From Liolophura sinensis (lineage: Eukaryota > Mollusca > Polyplacophora > Chitonida > Chitonidae), in assembly GCF_032854445.1 (NCBI RefSeq), contig NC_088303.1, positions 34,513,265-34,577,264 of the forward strand: DNA of 64,000 nt. The letters run 5' to 3'. The notes beneath the pieces are model-generated. The model saw only the letters and a program-made list of their open reading frames with translations. It searched no databases and had not been told where the DNA came from. Shown here piece by piece: positions 1 to 12,354 of this stretch. The position numbers and the translations under genes are program-made. Within the stretch, counting starts at the first letter, position 1. Each line of letters begins with the position of its first letter.

Positions 1-144
1 AAGGATCCACCTGTAGATGACCTGGCCCTGTTGGGAGCTACTTTGCGCGCGGAATGGCAGGGACTTCCTCTTCACAGCGTTGACACTCTTTTGGTACAGA
101 AAAACATTAATCGCTTGTGCACAACATCGACAATATGAAAACCG

Positions 145-192
145 GGGAGGTGTGTGTGTGTGTGGGTGGGTGGGGGTGGGGGGGGGGGGGAG
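145..192 (+). repeat. GT microsatellite grading into G-run tract
   Basis: A (GT)n run passes into GGGT repeats and then about a dozen consecutive G residues. It is simple sequence with quadruplex potential on the plus strand. Confidence 0.85.
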
Positions 193-1419
193 GATCTCTT
201 AGTTAAGTTCTTTGTGTATATTTATTTAGTTGTTCAGTTCAACAACTCAGAAAAATGACCGCCATCGTGAAAATGAAAAGCTAATCTATGCATCGAAACA
301 GACATTCGTATACCTGGGGCCGTCTTACAACCCGTCGCAAAGCTACGTCAAGTGCATTTACCAACGTAAAGTATCTCCTCACTTAGCTCTGAAATCGGTT
401 AGCCATGTTCCCAGCTTAGCTTCCACATTAACCACCCTGAAATGTTACATTCACCAGCCAGGAACTCGGTCCTGTCATCTGCACAGTCTCCAAAGTGCCA
501 ACGCTGTACACCACAGAAAAAGTAATTCTGAATTTATATTACCTCATCTTGAGGGAATAATAAAGGCCATTACATCGCAAATAACACCAATGTAACCGAC
601 ACATCCACTCGGGCAGCATCAGAACTTCGCAAGCCGCCATTTTCAAATCACGTGACTCAGTTGCTAGCGTGTACTTGCTAGCTGTTTTTCTGAAAACCAC
701 AGGCCTTTGGTTCATAAAATCCATATGAGCCACACAGGGATTTTAAGAAGAGCAATCAGAGAATTCGAATGATGATGCCAATTATAAGGTCGATATTTCA
801 GAGAAACCAGCGACATGCATTACCATCTTCGGAACTACAAACCTTTTGGTTGCTTGATGACAATCTTTAATCGGGGATACTTCACAATGGTTTCTTGGTA
901 AGTCAGAGGAAACATTTTCTGCAGAAAGTAATATAATGGCCTATGCTGTGTGATCTATGTTTCATTCCTAGTTTGGCGTTGACGGTTTGTGGACAACATG
1001 GTAACAAATTGCTCATTTATTCCAAGAGAGCAATAGCCAATAGAGCTTGGGCCAGGGTTGCCATTGCGTATGGTTTTAAAAGCCCCATTGCCCACTTTAC
1101 AAAATTTTCCATGTGACGAACAGATGTGGAAAGTAAGTTATCTCTTCTGAACTTGTGTATAGGACCGCCTACCACACGAGAGCTGACGACCGCTGTTTGC
1201 CACCAAGGCCTACCAGTGCCCACTTTCACGCAAAATTTATAACGTAAATTTACAGTGCCTTATGAAAATGCGTCAGGACAGTGGAAGTTCGAGAATCTAG
1301 TCAATTCCTGTCCTTATCTGGAATTGACCAACACCTCGAGTGTCCTAGCGACTGAACGTGTCCTAGACGCGTATAACCATTTGATAACCACTAGCCCCCG
1401 TCTAGACACTCAAGTTCAT

Positions 1420-1506
1420 ATCAATTCCTCCCACCATAATGCTGGCCGTCGTCGTATAGGTGAAATATTCATGATTATGGCGTAAAACACCAATCAAATA
1501 AATACA
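1420..1506 (+). repeat. SINE 3' fragment
   Basis: This matches the 3' part of the SINE family seen full length at 34886-35135: the cassette around CCACCATAATGCTGGCCG, then GTGAAATATTC, GGCGTAAAACACCAATCAAA and an AAAT tail. The tRNA-like head is missing. Confidence 0.75.
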
Positions 1507-2462
1507 TAAAATAACACATTGCTGCTCTGGTTTTACTCTCTGGACCATAAGTGTTTTATTAATTGGATTTTCATTCCAGATGGTATCAGAAATAATGCAA
1601 CTATTTATATAGTATATGAAATTGATTGATAGATCGATTGATTGATCGGTTCGGGCTTAACGGTGAAATCATGAACTCATATTTCAGCACTCGAGAACCT
1701 GTCAATTGATTCATATAGTTGCATAGTTTTTTCTCTTAATAAGTGTAAACGAATGTTTGAACTGTTTCACAATGGCTATGTCGAATCAGTTAACGCAATC
1801 AATTACTTTATTTTCACGTAACCATCATTACAAGTTGGCATTTAAGCTTTTCAGTGAGGGGAAATGTCATGAGCCACGTCCTTCATCCTCTACCATTATA
1901 CTGTTGAAGCCTTCGCCATACGAGTAACAGCAAATACATCTTTGCTCGGTCACAATGAAAAAATTAGCAAAATACAATATGACTATAAGCTATGTAAATA
2001 CGGTATCCCCAATCACTACCAGTAAATTAATGCATCCTATTGATTACCGATTCGTTATCATGTTTGATCTGGTCAAACCATATCGTGCTCGGGACATGAC
2101 TTAATGATACCAGAGTATGAGACCACGCCATCGATTGGTTCAGTTCTTTTCAATTAAACTCACGTATGATTAGAAATGAAAGCGATCTGTTTGAGGATCA
2201 CTCTCTTGCAAATAATGACCTTGCAACTTTTTCGTGAGAAAGTTTATTTACTGAATCATTACATTGCATGTTAACAGTATTAGAAATCAGGTCATCATTT
2301 CTCGGATAGATCGAAAAATCTTAATCGTAGCCTAAGCCCTAAGTCATCAGTTTTACCAGTCGGTACACAATAAGGGATAGGTGTCATTGTTCTGTGAAAC
2401 CCTCGTGCGTCGCAACATTTAACATAGGATCAGAGTTGCTACTTACGACTTTCAGTGAAATG

Positions 2463-2605
2463 TGGGCCAAGAGCCAGGTTCACAAAGCGGCCTACGACAC
2501 TATTTATCGTACATTTGTCGTACAATGATTTGTACGCCACTATCAGCATACCGTTATCCTATATGTGCGATTATCGTACATGTACATCTTTGTAAAACTG
2601 GCCCC
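2463..2605. mobile_element. Short palindromic MITE, GGGCC/TTTCACAAAG type
   Basis: The left end reads GGGCC...GGTTCACAAAGC and the right end is its approximate reverse complement, CTTTGTAAAACTGGCCCC. The AT-rich middle is rich in TCGTACA and TGTACGA words. Two other elements with the same kind of ends are at 6796-6924 and 61728-61846. There is no coding capacity. Confidence 0.55.
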
Positions 2606-2916
2606 AGAACGAATACAGACAAATTTTTAATTTCGATCGTCAATAGATTCTTCGGCGTGAATTGAAGGAATTTGTTAGCTCTGATTGATTATTATAGTAC
2701 TTATAGTAAGCTGAAGGAATTTCCGGGAGAACAGAATTTTGGAGAATATATTTTCAAGAACTTGCACGAATATTTCGTTTGAAGAACACTCGGGTACTTT
2801 TGAAGGGAAAACAGTTCATTTACAACTTGTTTAAGAAATTTTCGGAGACATGAATACACGCCTCGGTTTATGGAACTTTCTTTGCAACTTATTTGCACAG
2901 CTTTTGCAGGAAACTT

Positions 2917-3115
2917 TTATTTATTTATTTATTTGTTTATTTATTTGTTTTTTTTTACGCCGTACTCAATTATATTTCACTTATTCGACGGCGGCCAGCA
3001 TTGTGATGGCAGGAAACCGGGCAGAGCCCGGGGGAAACCCATGACCGTCCAAAGGTTGATGACCTTCCCACGTACTGTCGGAGCAGGAAACTTTCAGCAA
3101 ACGCCCTTCAACACA
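2917..3115 (-). repeat. SINE fragment, minus orientation
   Basis: The ATTT-rich tail complement at 2917-2955 is followed by TACGCCGTACTCAA, the GGCGGCCAGCATTGTGATGG cassette and GGGCAGAGCCCGGGGGAAACCC. The copy is truncated before the tRNA-like head. Confidence 0.8.
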
Positions 3116-4084
3116 TGGAACCGGTCTCAGAACTTTTAAGGAAAAGCCATATTCACCTTTTCATGATTACGAGATTTCAAAACAAACTTTTAAGAACTGA
3201 TTTTTGTATAACAATTAATACAGGCTTTTAGAGAACTTTTGAAAAGAACCATGTCCAGTTGCGACATAATGACAAAGTCTTTCAATTGAACGAATTTCCA
3301 GGAACAACTCTTTATATAACAGTTTTTGTGGAAATCACTCAGAAGCTGTATCTTGAGGCGTATTTTTGTTGGTGGGGGTGGGGGTGGGGGCGGTGGGATT
3401 GGGCGGTGGGAGAAGGCGCTATGGGGAATGTTTGGACACAGTCTGTTACGGAAATGGCATGGAATTTCCAATTAGTTTTTTTTTTCAACCGTACCGTTTT
3501 GTTACGGTACAGCAACATAGTAACATCATATTAACTACCATTACTATTTACTACAGTAAAGATGCAATATCCTACAGCGACTTTCAGTCGTTTCGGAGAG
3601 GCAGAGTTTTTCTTACGTCGCTATGCCTCTTGTGACGTCACAAAGATGAATTACACCCATTTCTTTCTGGATATCGTGGCCTTTCTGGGTTGTCTTGTCG
3701 ATACACTGTTACTTTACTTACTAAAAAATTAATGTTAAGTTTAACAGAAAGTCATGCAGAGTGATGCTAGATGTGTACTCTCCTATTGCACCAAATTATC
3801 TGGTAAAATTTAGAACACATATTCTATTAATTCAGCATAAAGATTCTATTACACTAACGGGATATTATGTTGGATATCACACGGTATTATGTTAATATAA
3901 TAACAGAATACATTCTAGCATCGCTCAGTCAACAGACTTTTTCTTAAAATTAACCGATTGATGTTTTGAGTGTACACAGGGAGCACAATCATAGGTAACG
4001 GTCTGAATCTAGTTCTCCTGGGTCCACTAGCTCTGTCAGTTACCGGGCAAAGATCAATGATTAACCGTAAGTGGGAAAGTCTGC

Positions 4085-4213
4085 AGCAACCTGCGGTTGG
4101 TCGTGGGTTTCCCCCGGGCTCTGCCCGGTTTCCACCCACCATAATGCTGGCCGCCGTCGTATAAGTGAAATATTCCCGAGTACGGCGTAAAACACCAATC
4201 AAATAAATAAATC
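4085..4213 (+). repeat. SINE 3' fragment
   Basis: It starts in AACCTGCGGTTGGTCGTGGG and runs through TCTGCCCGGTTTCCACCCAC and GGCGTAAAACACCAATCAAA to an AAATAAATAAAT tail. The head is missing. It is one of the less diverged copies in this window. Confidence 0.85.
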
Positions 4214-4789
4214 AATGATTAACTCAAGGAAAGTAGATTTCCTACAACCATAAACTCATAATAACGCGATAATGCATTGCTTCTTATAACGAGATAACAC
4301 ATGTACAACCGCAACAAAATCCTTACAGTGCTCAAAAGCAATTTCCAAGATAGCAGTTCTACATAACATTTTCTCAAAAGATAGAGTGCTTTTCTGTTAA
4401 CTATGAAAGATGGCGAGAATATTTTCTCTTCCTCTATAACGATGTAGTTTTTGCAGCCAGCTGTGTAAGGTACATGTAGTCCATGGGCGTTTTCAGGCTT
4501 ACTGACCGCCATTTAATCACAAATTATTCAGCAGAAGAAAATAACATAAAGAACAATAAGAAATTTATTTCATTTGATTACTGATCAGCCTTGTGGGTGG
4601 AGGGAAGCTGACAGGCCGCAAAAACCACCAACATCTGCCTCATTAACGAGGAACCTAGCACCAAGATCAGGAAACTGTCTTTGACTTAAATTAGACTAAA
4701 CCTTAATTTGTAGTATTTTCCCTGAACTTAAATTTGAACTTAACGCTAATTTTCATCTTTGTCATGAAGGTCTAAGACAACTCTTTGTA

Positions 4790-6294
4790 AACTCTGTCAA
4801 AAAAGAAACGCAACTCCCGTATTTTAGTGATTTTAATATTTAGTTTTAGGACGGCACAACTTTTTTCTTATTGAAGACAGAAGTCAGAAATTTGGCAGAA
4901 TAATAATCAAGATGGTCATGTTTAAAACTGTCTTTTCAAAAGTCATCTCACAGACACCAGTTGCTCACCAGGGGGCGTCTTCCTCAGTATCTCGTATGAC
5001 CACCACGAGCTGCAATCACTGCACGGCATCTCCTTGGACAAGAACGGATAAGACGCCGGATTCTCTCCTGGGGAATGGCCCTCCACTCCTGTAACGCAAC
5101 GGCGAGCTGTTGAAGCGTCTGTGGCGGTGGCTGACGTTGACGCACGTGTCGATCCAGAGTATCCCACAGGTGTTCAGTAGGGTTGAGGTCTGGTGATTTA
5201 GAGGGCCACGGCAAGAAAGTTCATTGTTGCACGTGCAGTATGAGGCCTGGCGTTGTCCTGTTGAAAAAGCTGTGTCTGTCGGCCAATAATCGGGAGAAGG
5301 TAAGGCTGTAACACGTGGTTGATGTAACGTTGGGCTGTCAAGTTCCCTGGAACGATCACCAAGTCTGATTTCTGGTTGTACGAGATGTCTCCCCAAACCA
5401 TAACACTGCCTCCGCCAAATCTGTCCACCTACCGGACGCAGATGGGCGTAAAGCGTTCATGACGTCTCCTATACACATGCTGTCTTCCGTCGTGACGTGT
5501 CAAAAGAAAACGGGATTCATCAGAAAACCAGATGCGCCTCCAGTTTTGTAAAGCCAATATCCTTACGCTGTTGCACCACCTGAGTCGTAGGCGTCGATGT
5601 AAGGGGCGTAGTACAGGTCCAACAACTGGTCTACAGGCACGTAAACCCGCTTCTTTCAGACGGTTCCTAATCGTTTGAGCCGACACTCTCCTCAAACCTG
5701 GTATTTGTGTGGCAGTCACGGTTGGTAGGGCATGTCTATTACGCAGGTGAAGGACCCGGATGTACCGATCTTGAAATGGGGTCGTGATTCTTGGCCTTCC
5801 ACTTCTCGGGCGATCGTTGGTCGAATTAAAGTTGTTGTGACGGCTCCAAAGTCGGGATATCGTTGTTTTGTGAACATTTAGGTGTCGTGCAATAGTACCA
5901 AAACTTTCTCCGGCTTGAAGACGACCAATGGCGATATTTCGGTCGGCAGCACTCAGTCGCGGCATTTTACCGACTGCCTTTCGTCGACGTATGAATGAAT
6001 AAAACACGAAAGCACATGGGCTTTTATACACCCCCACACTATAACTGCCATTGACATGATTTGCATGTGAATGGTTCTGTGTGCGACGTCAGCAGGGTCA
6101 GTCCATGCGTTGTGACGTCATAAGCAATAAAATACACTTAGGAGAGAAAAGGCAGCTGTTTGGATGGCAATCTTCATTAAAAACGTGTATAATTTCATTA
6201 CATTTGGCTAAAATTTAGTTTGGAAGCAATAACTTTATTCGAACGAATTTTTGATATCCGAGGACAGGGGTTGCGTTTCTTTTTTGACAGAGTT
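4790..6294 (-). mobile_element. Tc1/mariner-family DNA transposon, 1505 bp
   Basis: Matching terminal inverted repeats begin AACTCTGTCAAAAAAGAAAC at 4790 and end as its reverse complement at 6294. The element is flanked by TA on both sides (4788-4789 and 6295-6296), the target-site duplication typical of Tc1/mariner elements. The single gene inside is on the minus strand and encodes a Tc1-like DDE transposase with a premature stop and a frameshift (separate entry). Well-kept termini with a broken gene suggest a dead element that could still be moved in trans by an active relative. Confidence 0.95.
4984..5965 (-). pseudogene. Tc1-like transposase pseudogene
   Basis: Translation starts at MPRLSAADRN (ATG 5965-5963) and shows an N-terminal helix-turn-helix domain (GRLQAGESFGTIARHLNVHK), a GRPR motif, and the first catalytic Asp in WFSDESRF. 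A TAG at 5431-5429 then interrupts the frame. Reading resumes immediately in the same frame with DRFGGGSVMVWGDIS and the second Asp in FQQDNARPHTA. After NFLA the frame is lost near 5200. The third catalytic residue (Glu in SPDLNPTEHLWD) is read in another frame, ending at the TGA at 4984. The second Asp and the Glu are only about 26 residues apart, against the family's 34, so about 25 bases are probably deleted. It cannot encode a working DD34E transposase. Confidence 0.93.
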
Positions 6295-6296
6295 TA

Positions 6297-9200
6297 TTAG
6301 GATAAAATTCCTTCGGGTTACTCAAAATTTTAGCACAGATTTCCTACATCCATTAACCCATAACGGGATAATACATTACTAAATGTGTTGAACGTCAAAC
6401 TAAATCTGAGTTAAGATCAAGACGGCTTCGTCATCCGTGGGCCAGGTGTCCGAAGTATGATGTATACAGACCTATACACGCCATATTGGTGGGCAGAAAG
6501 TGGGGTGAAAGTCTGCGTAAACGGAACAATCGCTGTTGACCATTAAGTGCTCAACGGTGCCCCCAACGACGACAGTGAGGAAGCCAGAACTGGCAGCTAC
6601 AGTGAATCGCGTACATTACGACTGAGCTATGTCCCGTTCTTTTATACGATTAGGAAATACCTTCCGTACACACCTTTTCGCTGAGCTACTAAGACGAACC
6701 ATTTGTAAAGCATCACAGAACTTAAGAGATGTCTCAAGTAGTATACCGAATCTCTATCGCACACCTACATGTATGGAATGTGCTTCTTGACTTCTGGGGC
6801 CGGTTTCATGAAACTTACTTAGCTAGTATGCCCTTAACTCCATGACAATGCATGCTGTAGAGATATGAAGTGCACTTAGCTAAGGGATACTTAACACTAA
6901 GTATGCTTCATGAAAGTGACCCCTGGACTGATTTCTGCATGCAGACTTCTCTCATCAACATGTGACGGCATGTAGTATATCGAAAGGAAATCGATCCAGC
7001 TATTGTCATTGTAATGCTCAAGTTCCCATTAGGAACATTTGCGCATCTTTTGTGTGTCACGTTATAAAGCAGGAGCCATGGAAATCTGAATACTCGAAAA
7101 CCCGATTTTATATTTACATTTGACGCGCTAGCGTTCTCCATCAATACTGTCAGGTTTGACTTCAGACATTTTGTACAAACGAAGTCCACACAGGCTGTTT
7201 AGGTAGGTACATCTATGTATTTGACTTGGAAAATGGGTCGTTAGACAAATAATGGTGATAAAGTACGTTTCACGATGACAGTTATAAAGCACACAGAGTA
7301 ATTCACACATAAAAAAAACAGGTTTTCTACTTAGATGGTGTGACTCCCACACCACCACCCCCTTCCCTCGCCAAATGCTTAATATATGATATTTACAGTG
7401 TCTCGGCATATGAACAAAGGTTTTAACGAGCTTAGAGTATTCTATGAATGCTGAAGCTAGACTGCACAGTTTCACTCACAATTCGTCTTTCCCTATCGTA
7501 TGTCCATGAAATGTGGCTTCAATTCCAATAAATATCATTCTGGTATTCTTTCTGCAATATCTTCACACGGGGTTATTTCTTTTTTTTTTTTAAAATTCTC
7601 TTTTCTTCAAGAAGGCAAAAATTCGACATATGACAACATCGAGAAAAAAAGTATAAATAAAAAAAAAATGATAGGCAGCAGACCCAATGTTGATGAGTGT
7701 CTGGAAGCTGCTCTTCTAGCCAATACGCAAAACTGTATGTCCTAAACAGAGGACAAAGATTATTTTTCTGGTACACCCAAGTTTAAGAACAGTTTGAAGA
7801 CTGTTACGGGATATGCCAACCATTACAGACGAACAATTCAGCTCTTCACTTAATGTGCAACTCGATACGTTATACATTCGTTATTCCAAATCCAAAAATA
7901 TCTCTCAATATTCCAGCACCCTGGCTGCGAGATAAGGTAGACGGGTTCCGTAACTTCTCCCACAAGGTAAGACAAATAGATTACATCCTATTACTGTACC
8001 CACAATAGCGGACATTTCATCAGTGAAGCAGCAAACTTTCCGTTTCTGACATCTGCACCTTGCAAGCCGAATAACTGAGACCTGTCATTCCTCTATACCT
8101 TACAACTTCTGCGTTCTCTGGCGCATTCATGTCAGACTCTGCATCTAATTTTTAAAATATTAAAGCAAAATAAGTACTGGTAATTCCCATCTAGGCACGA
8201 GCTCAATACAGTAATACTGTCAACGTTAGTGTAATAACATTTTACAGAACACACTGTAACAGCATTTTTGACAATGAAGTTAGCTATTCATACAAAAGCA
8301 ATTTTTCTCAAGTCATATTTCTGCAAAAAAAAAATGCGGTGCTTTAGGGGTTACAATCTGGAAGATGATACAAAAATACAAAGATTACATGATACAAAAA
8401 TGAAAAATGGCAGACAGCTTCACTCGGTTACAAGTTCCCACAAACTGAAACACACGGATACATCATTTTCACGGAAGCTCCAGATGTTTGCATAACAAAA
8501 TAAACGGGTGAATTACATGTGCACATACGTTACAAAACTCACACGATACGACGTTTCTGGATGTCTTATGATGACAGGAATGTATATATAAACACTGATC
8601 TCAGTAACTGTTCAAATAGAGGAGATTCGTAATACATATATTCACACATTTGGTATGGAATACTGATAAAACGTAATGGGGCGTTGCAAACATTCCTTAA
8701 AAACTATTTCACCTTGTTATCCAATTTCAGCATTAACAATTTAGACTCTCATAAAAAGCCTTTGAAACTTCCCAACCTCTAGAAAATTAAGGATTGATAA
8801 ACTATGTAGGTAGAATTACACCGTTTTAACTTCAGATAACAGTACCGGGAGGACCTTTCAATGTGAAAGTAACCGTACTTTCAGCACTATTTCAATATAA
8901 CCAAAAGCAACACGTGGCCAAAAATATCAGCCGAACTAATCTATCAGCACAAGAATTAACTGCCCCCCCCTTGAAATACATCAATATATGCCCCGCGCCC
9001 CACCTCACTCCGTAGATACATTAGCCAAAAAACATCTCTTCTCCAACCCCTCAACCCTCACAGTAACTACACTAAGCTATCAGCCCACATACTGATAGCT
9101 CCATCCCCTGGAGATTCACTAATATATGAGCCCCCAAAAACTTCATAAAAATATCTGATCCCTCCGTGGATAGTGACCCACATATATCGATAGGACAACT

Positions 9201-10690
9201 ATCTGCCTCACTTTTCAGGTACCCTACACTGATGGGACAGGTAATTAACACTAGCTAAAATCTGGTATTACAGTTTAACTAGAACAGGTTCGGATAAAAC
9301 CCACAGGGCAGGTATGCAGTGTAAACGTACTCATATTTTGATGTGAACAAAAGTCATTAGAAGTACTAGTATAAAGTAATATCAACTTGAAAAAGTATAT
9401 TTTAAAATATTAAAATTTAAATGCTAGTCACCTTCCTCATATATACAAGGTTTTAAAGAGGAGCAGAGAATAATAGAGCAGAGAGCAGAGTCATAAAAAT
9501 AAAATGAAATGATGTAACCAGTGCTGTAAGTCTTTTCCATGAGTTATGATTTTGAACAATCTAACGTAATACAGAAGAACAATGTGAATAAGTGTTCATT
9601 TTGAAGTGATCCACATCAAACATAATAAAATCCATGCGCGTAACGTAAAGGCACACGTTACACAAACTGAAAATTATCCAAATTCAGGCTGCACCCCTAT
9701 CCTTAACATCACTTACTCTCTCACGTCCCAGTTATCTATCTATTTATAAGCCGGGGGAGGGGGGGGACTGAGTTGCAAATATATTTTACAGCATCCCTGT
9801 TCCAACAATGCTATCCAAATTAACCACACTGAAAGGCTTTGAGAGTACCTCTTTGTAAACTGTAATACTCGCATCCACATCTATTATCATATTCACAGAA
9901 CCTCACAATGTCCAAGCACTTTCAGTATTTAATAAAACCATGTTCTTTGAAAGAACACAATCATTTCAGGTCTGTGACTTTCAGAGCAAAATTGTATTAT
10001 TGGACTCTTTCTTCAGTCATGTATATCCTCTTCTAGGCCACTGCTGCAGAATGTCAACTTACGTTATGTAGTACCTCATGACTTCTGTACTGGTCTGTGT
10101 GTGGTGGTCTGTGGGTACGAGTCTGTGTGAAGTGGTCTGTGGGTACTCGTCTGTATGTACCGTCTGCACTCTTGTTATCCTTTTGATTAGGCTCTTAATT
10201 CTCTTTATACACAAAAAAATAATCCTTCCATTAGTTTACCATATCCACAAGGAACCTTTAATTCCATTTCCCCTCTTTATCACAGCTTGCAACTACAGTT
10301 GTACCCTGAACACAACTTCACTGGAACTGCACTTTGTCTATTTTGCATCTTGATCTGAGAGTTGTCAGGTTTGTTCATGTATCAAGTAAGGTGAAATCTT
10401 CCAATGCCACCTTAGTAGAGAGGACACTTTCAGGTTACCTGTACAGATTTGCCCTTCTACAATCAGGTCACGGTCAGCACAAAGTTAAATCTGACCCTTC
10501 CCTCCACACATACACAGGTTAACAGCTCAGATTATACTCTTGTAATCAAAACGATTTAAGAAGTACTTATCAGCTAGTAAGCGAGTAAGCAAGACATTTC
10601 TGACGATGCCATGTGTGAGACAAAGAAAATTTGGCCTAAAAACTTGCAACATCAGCAGATTTGTCATCATAACACCACCTGTCAATACAC
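6297..10690. other. Intergenic DNA without recognisable genes
   Basis: All frames are short and none shows a recognisable domain or a splice-consistent neighbour. Contents I can name are a palindromic MITE (6796-6924) and a short TCTGTG-rich imperfect tandem (about 10080-10165). Otherwise it is AT-rich unique-looking sequence. The 3' end of the minus-strand POM121-like gene lies to the right, and its transcript might reach into this flank. Confidence 0.5.
6796..6924. mobile_element. Short palindromic MITE, GGGGCC/TTTCATGAAA type
   Basis: The left end, GGGGCCGGTTTCATGAAACT, pairs with the right end, CTTCATGAAAGTGACCCC. Internal arms (ACTTAGCTAG and GCACTTAGCTAAG) also pair, so the element can fold into a long imperfect hairpin. 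It has no coding capacity. Confidence 0.6.
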
Positions 10691-10833
10691 TTGTCAACAT
10701 GACAACATTCATCAACTTGACCACACCTCAACATGACTGCACCTCAACATGGCCACAAGGCCATGTAGCTGCATGATCACATCAATATAACCGCACCTCA
10801 AAATGACCATACTCACCAACATGGCCATACTCA

Positions 10834-11352
10834 CCAACAAGGCTACACTTGTCCACAAGACTACGCCTCAACATGGCCACACTTGTCCACAAGGCTACAC
10901 CTCAACATGGCCACACTTGTCCACAAGACTACACCTCAACATGGCCATACTTGTCCACAAGGCTACACCTCAACAAGGCCACACTTGTCCACAATACCAC
11001 ACCTCAACATGGCCACACTTGTCCACAAGGCTACACCTCAATATGGCTATACTTGTCCACAAGGCTACACCTCAACATGGCCACACTTGTCCACAAGGCT
11101 ACACCTCAATATGGCCATACTTGTCCACAAGACTACACCTCAACATGGCCACACTTGTCCACAAGACTACACCTCAACACGGCCATACTTGTCCACAAGA
11201 CTACACCTCAACACGGCCATACTTGTCCACAAGACTACACCTCAACATGGCCACACTTGTCCACAAGACTACACCTCAACACGGCCATACTTGTCCACAA
11301 GACTACACCTCAACACGGCCATACTTGTCCACAAGACTACACCTCAACATGG
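10834..11352 (+). repeat. 34-bp minisatellite, about 15 copies
   Basis: A head-to-tail array of a 34-bp unit with core CTACACCTCAACATGGCCAC followed by ACTTGTCCACAAGR. Copies differ by a few transitions (ATGG/ACGG, GGC/GAC). Degenerate CAACATG-type sequence precedes it from about 10680. Because 34 is not a multiple of 3 and no unit carries a stop, all three plus-strand frames stay open, giving overlapping open frames of 168-184 codons. These look like by-products of the array rather than genes. Confidence 0.95.
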
Positions 11353-11542
11353 TGTAGCACGAACTTCTCAGCATGAACACATTTGTTGACCTGTACAGAT
11401 GACAAAAGTGGCTTCATGTCATGGTGTTCAGACACCATAAACTGTTCGGTACTGAACATCCCAGTGTTGCCACATAATCTATTGCACACTCAGCAAAGAG
11501 CTTATATCTCATCAACCAATGTTTCATAGTCATTTGACATGA

Positions 11543-11548
11543 TTTAAT
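11543..11548 (-). terminator. Candidate polyadenylation hexamer for the POM121-like gene
   Basis: ATTAAA on the minus strand lies about 130 bases downstream of the stop codon at 11678. It is a common variant poly(A) signal. Placement and sequence are the only support. Confidence 0.3.
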
Positions 11549-11677
11549 ACATGTAAGAGCTATGTTCCAAGAAAGCATTTTTATCTTAGCACACTTCTAA
11601 ATTGTTAACGAATCTGATAACACAGACACACATTAATGATTATTCTGCTCATTAAGTATTGTCTATACATGCTCTCA

Positions 11678-12354
11678 TCATCTCTTGTTTCCCTTTCTCC
11701 TTGCTCGTGACCGGGGCCTTGGGGCAGTCGTGCCTGAACCCACGCTGAACATCCCGCCTGCAGGAGCCCCAAATCCACCTCCACCAAAGGCCGGAGTGGA
11801 CGCTCCTGGGGTCACTGAAAACAGAGGACACAAATTAAAAAACATATTATATTTTTTGGATATAGTATGGTTTCTAGTGCTGAAATGTTTCATGGTTCTT
11901 TCCACATGACATCTACCAACGTGATTATTCTAACACTAAGTTTTAACAATGTTTTCTATAAGAAAATACAACAAATTATAGCAATATCCAGTACCATTTA
12001 ATTTATAACTATGTAAGAAGTTAAGTTTGTGACACTTGCTGCTTTTCAAATGTAGATTGACCATCACCCAATTATCCATTTGATGCCTGATCTGGCTTCT
12101 TGCCACATTCAATTAAGTCGGACTTTCTAGGATCCAAAAAAATAGGGGAACTTGATATCTATAATGTCTTTCAACTTCTGCAAGCAGAATTCACGGTCAT
12201 CGTTGTTTAAGCAGCCTAGTCTCTTTTTGCATTAGAAACATTTCAATAGTTCCGCAAACACAGTTCTACAAGACTAAACACAGCCAACCTGATCCAAAGT
12301 TCATGACGGGTGTTTTCTGATTCGGGGTGGAGAAACCGGACACCTGGTTACCCG
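11678..12354 (-). CDS. POM121: POM121-like coding exons 11-12: C-terminus
   Basis: Exon 11 (12354-12289, 66 bases) encodes NQVSGFSTPNQKTPVMNFGS. Exon 12 (11814-11678) encodes TPGASTPAFGGGGFGAPAGG and ends FSVGSGTTAPRPRSRARRKG-NKR before a TGA. The basic tail after the last FG motifs resembles the Lys/Arg-rich end of vertebrate POM121. Both junctions are phase 1 and restore Ser and Val codons. Confidence 0.88.

Larger units (their letters stand above)
1..4787. other. Gene-poor left flank
   Basis: No convincing coding exon was found here. The open frames are short, unrelated to one another and lack splice-supported neighbours. The stretch holds a GT/G-rich tract (about 145-192), three SINE fragments (about 1420-1506, 2917-3115, 4085-4213), one palindromic MITE (2463-2605) and a G-run cluster (3371-3410). 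The rest is AT-rich sequence in which I recognise nothing. Confidence 0.6.

Noticed and set aside
230..595. A 121-codon plus-strand open frame
   Set aside because: No recognisable domain, no splice-supported neighbours, and composition like the surrounding non-coding DNA.
10834..11352. CRISPR-like array
   Set aside because: Units are contiguous with no unique spacers, and the surrounding genome is eukaryotic.
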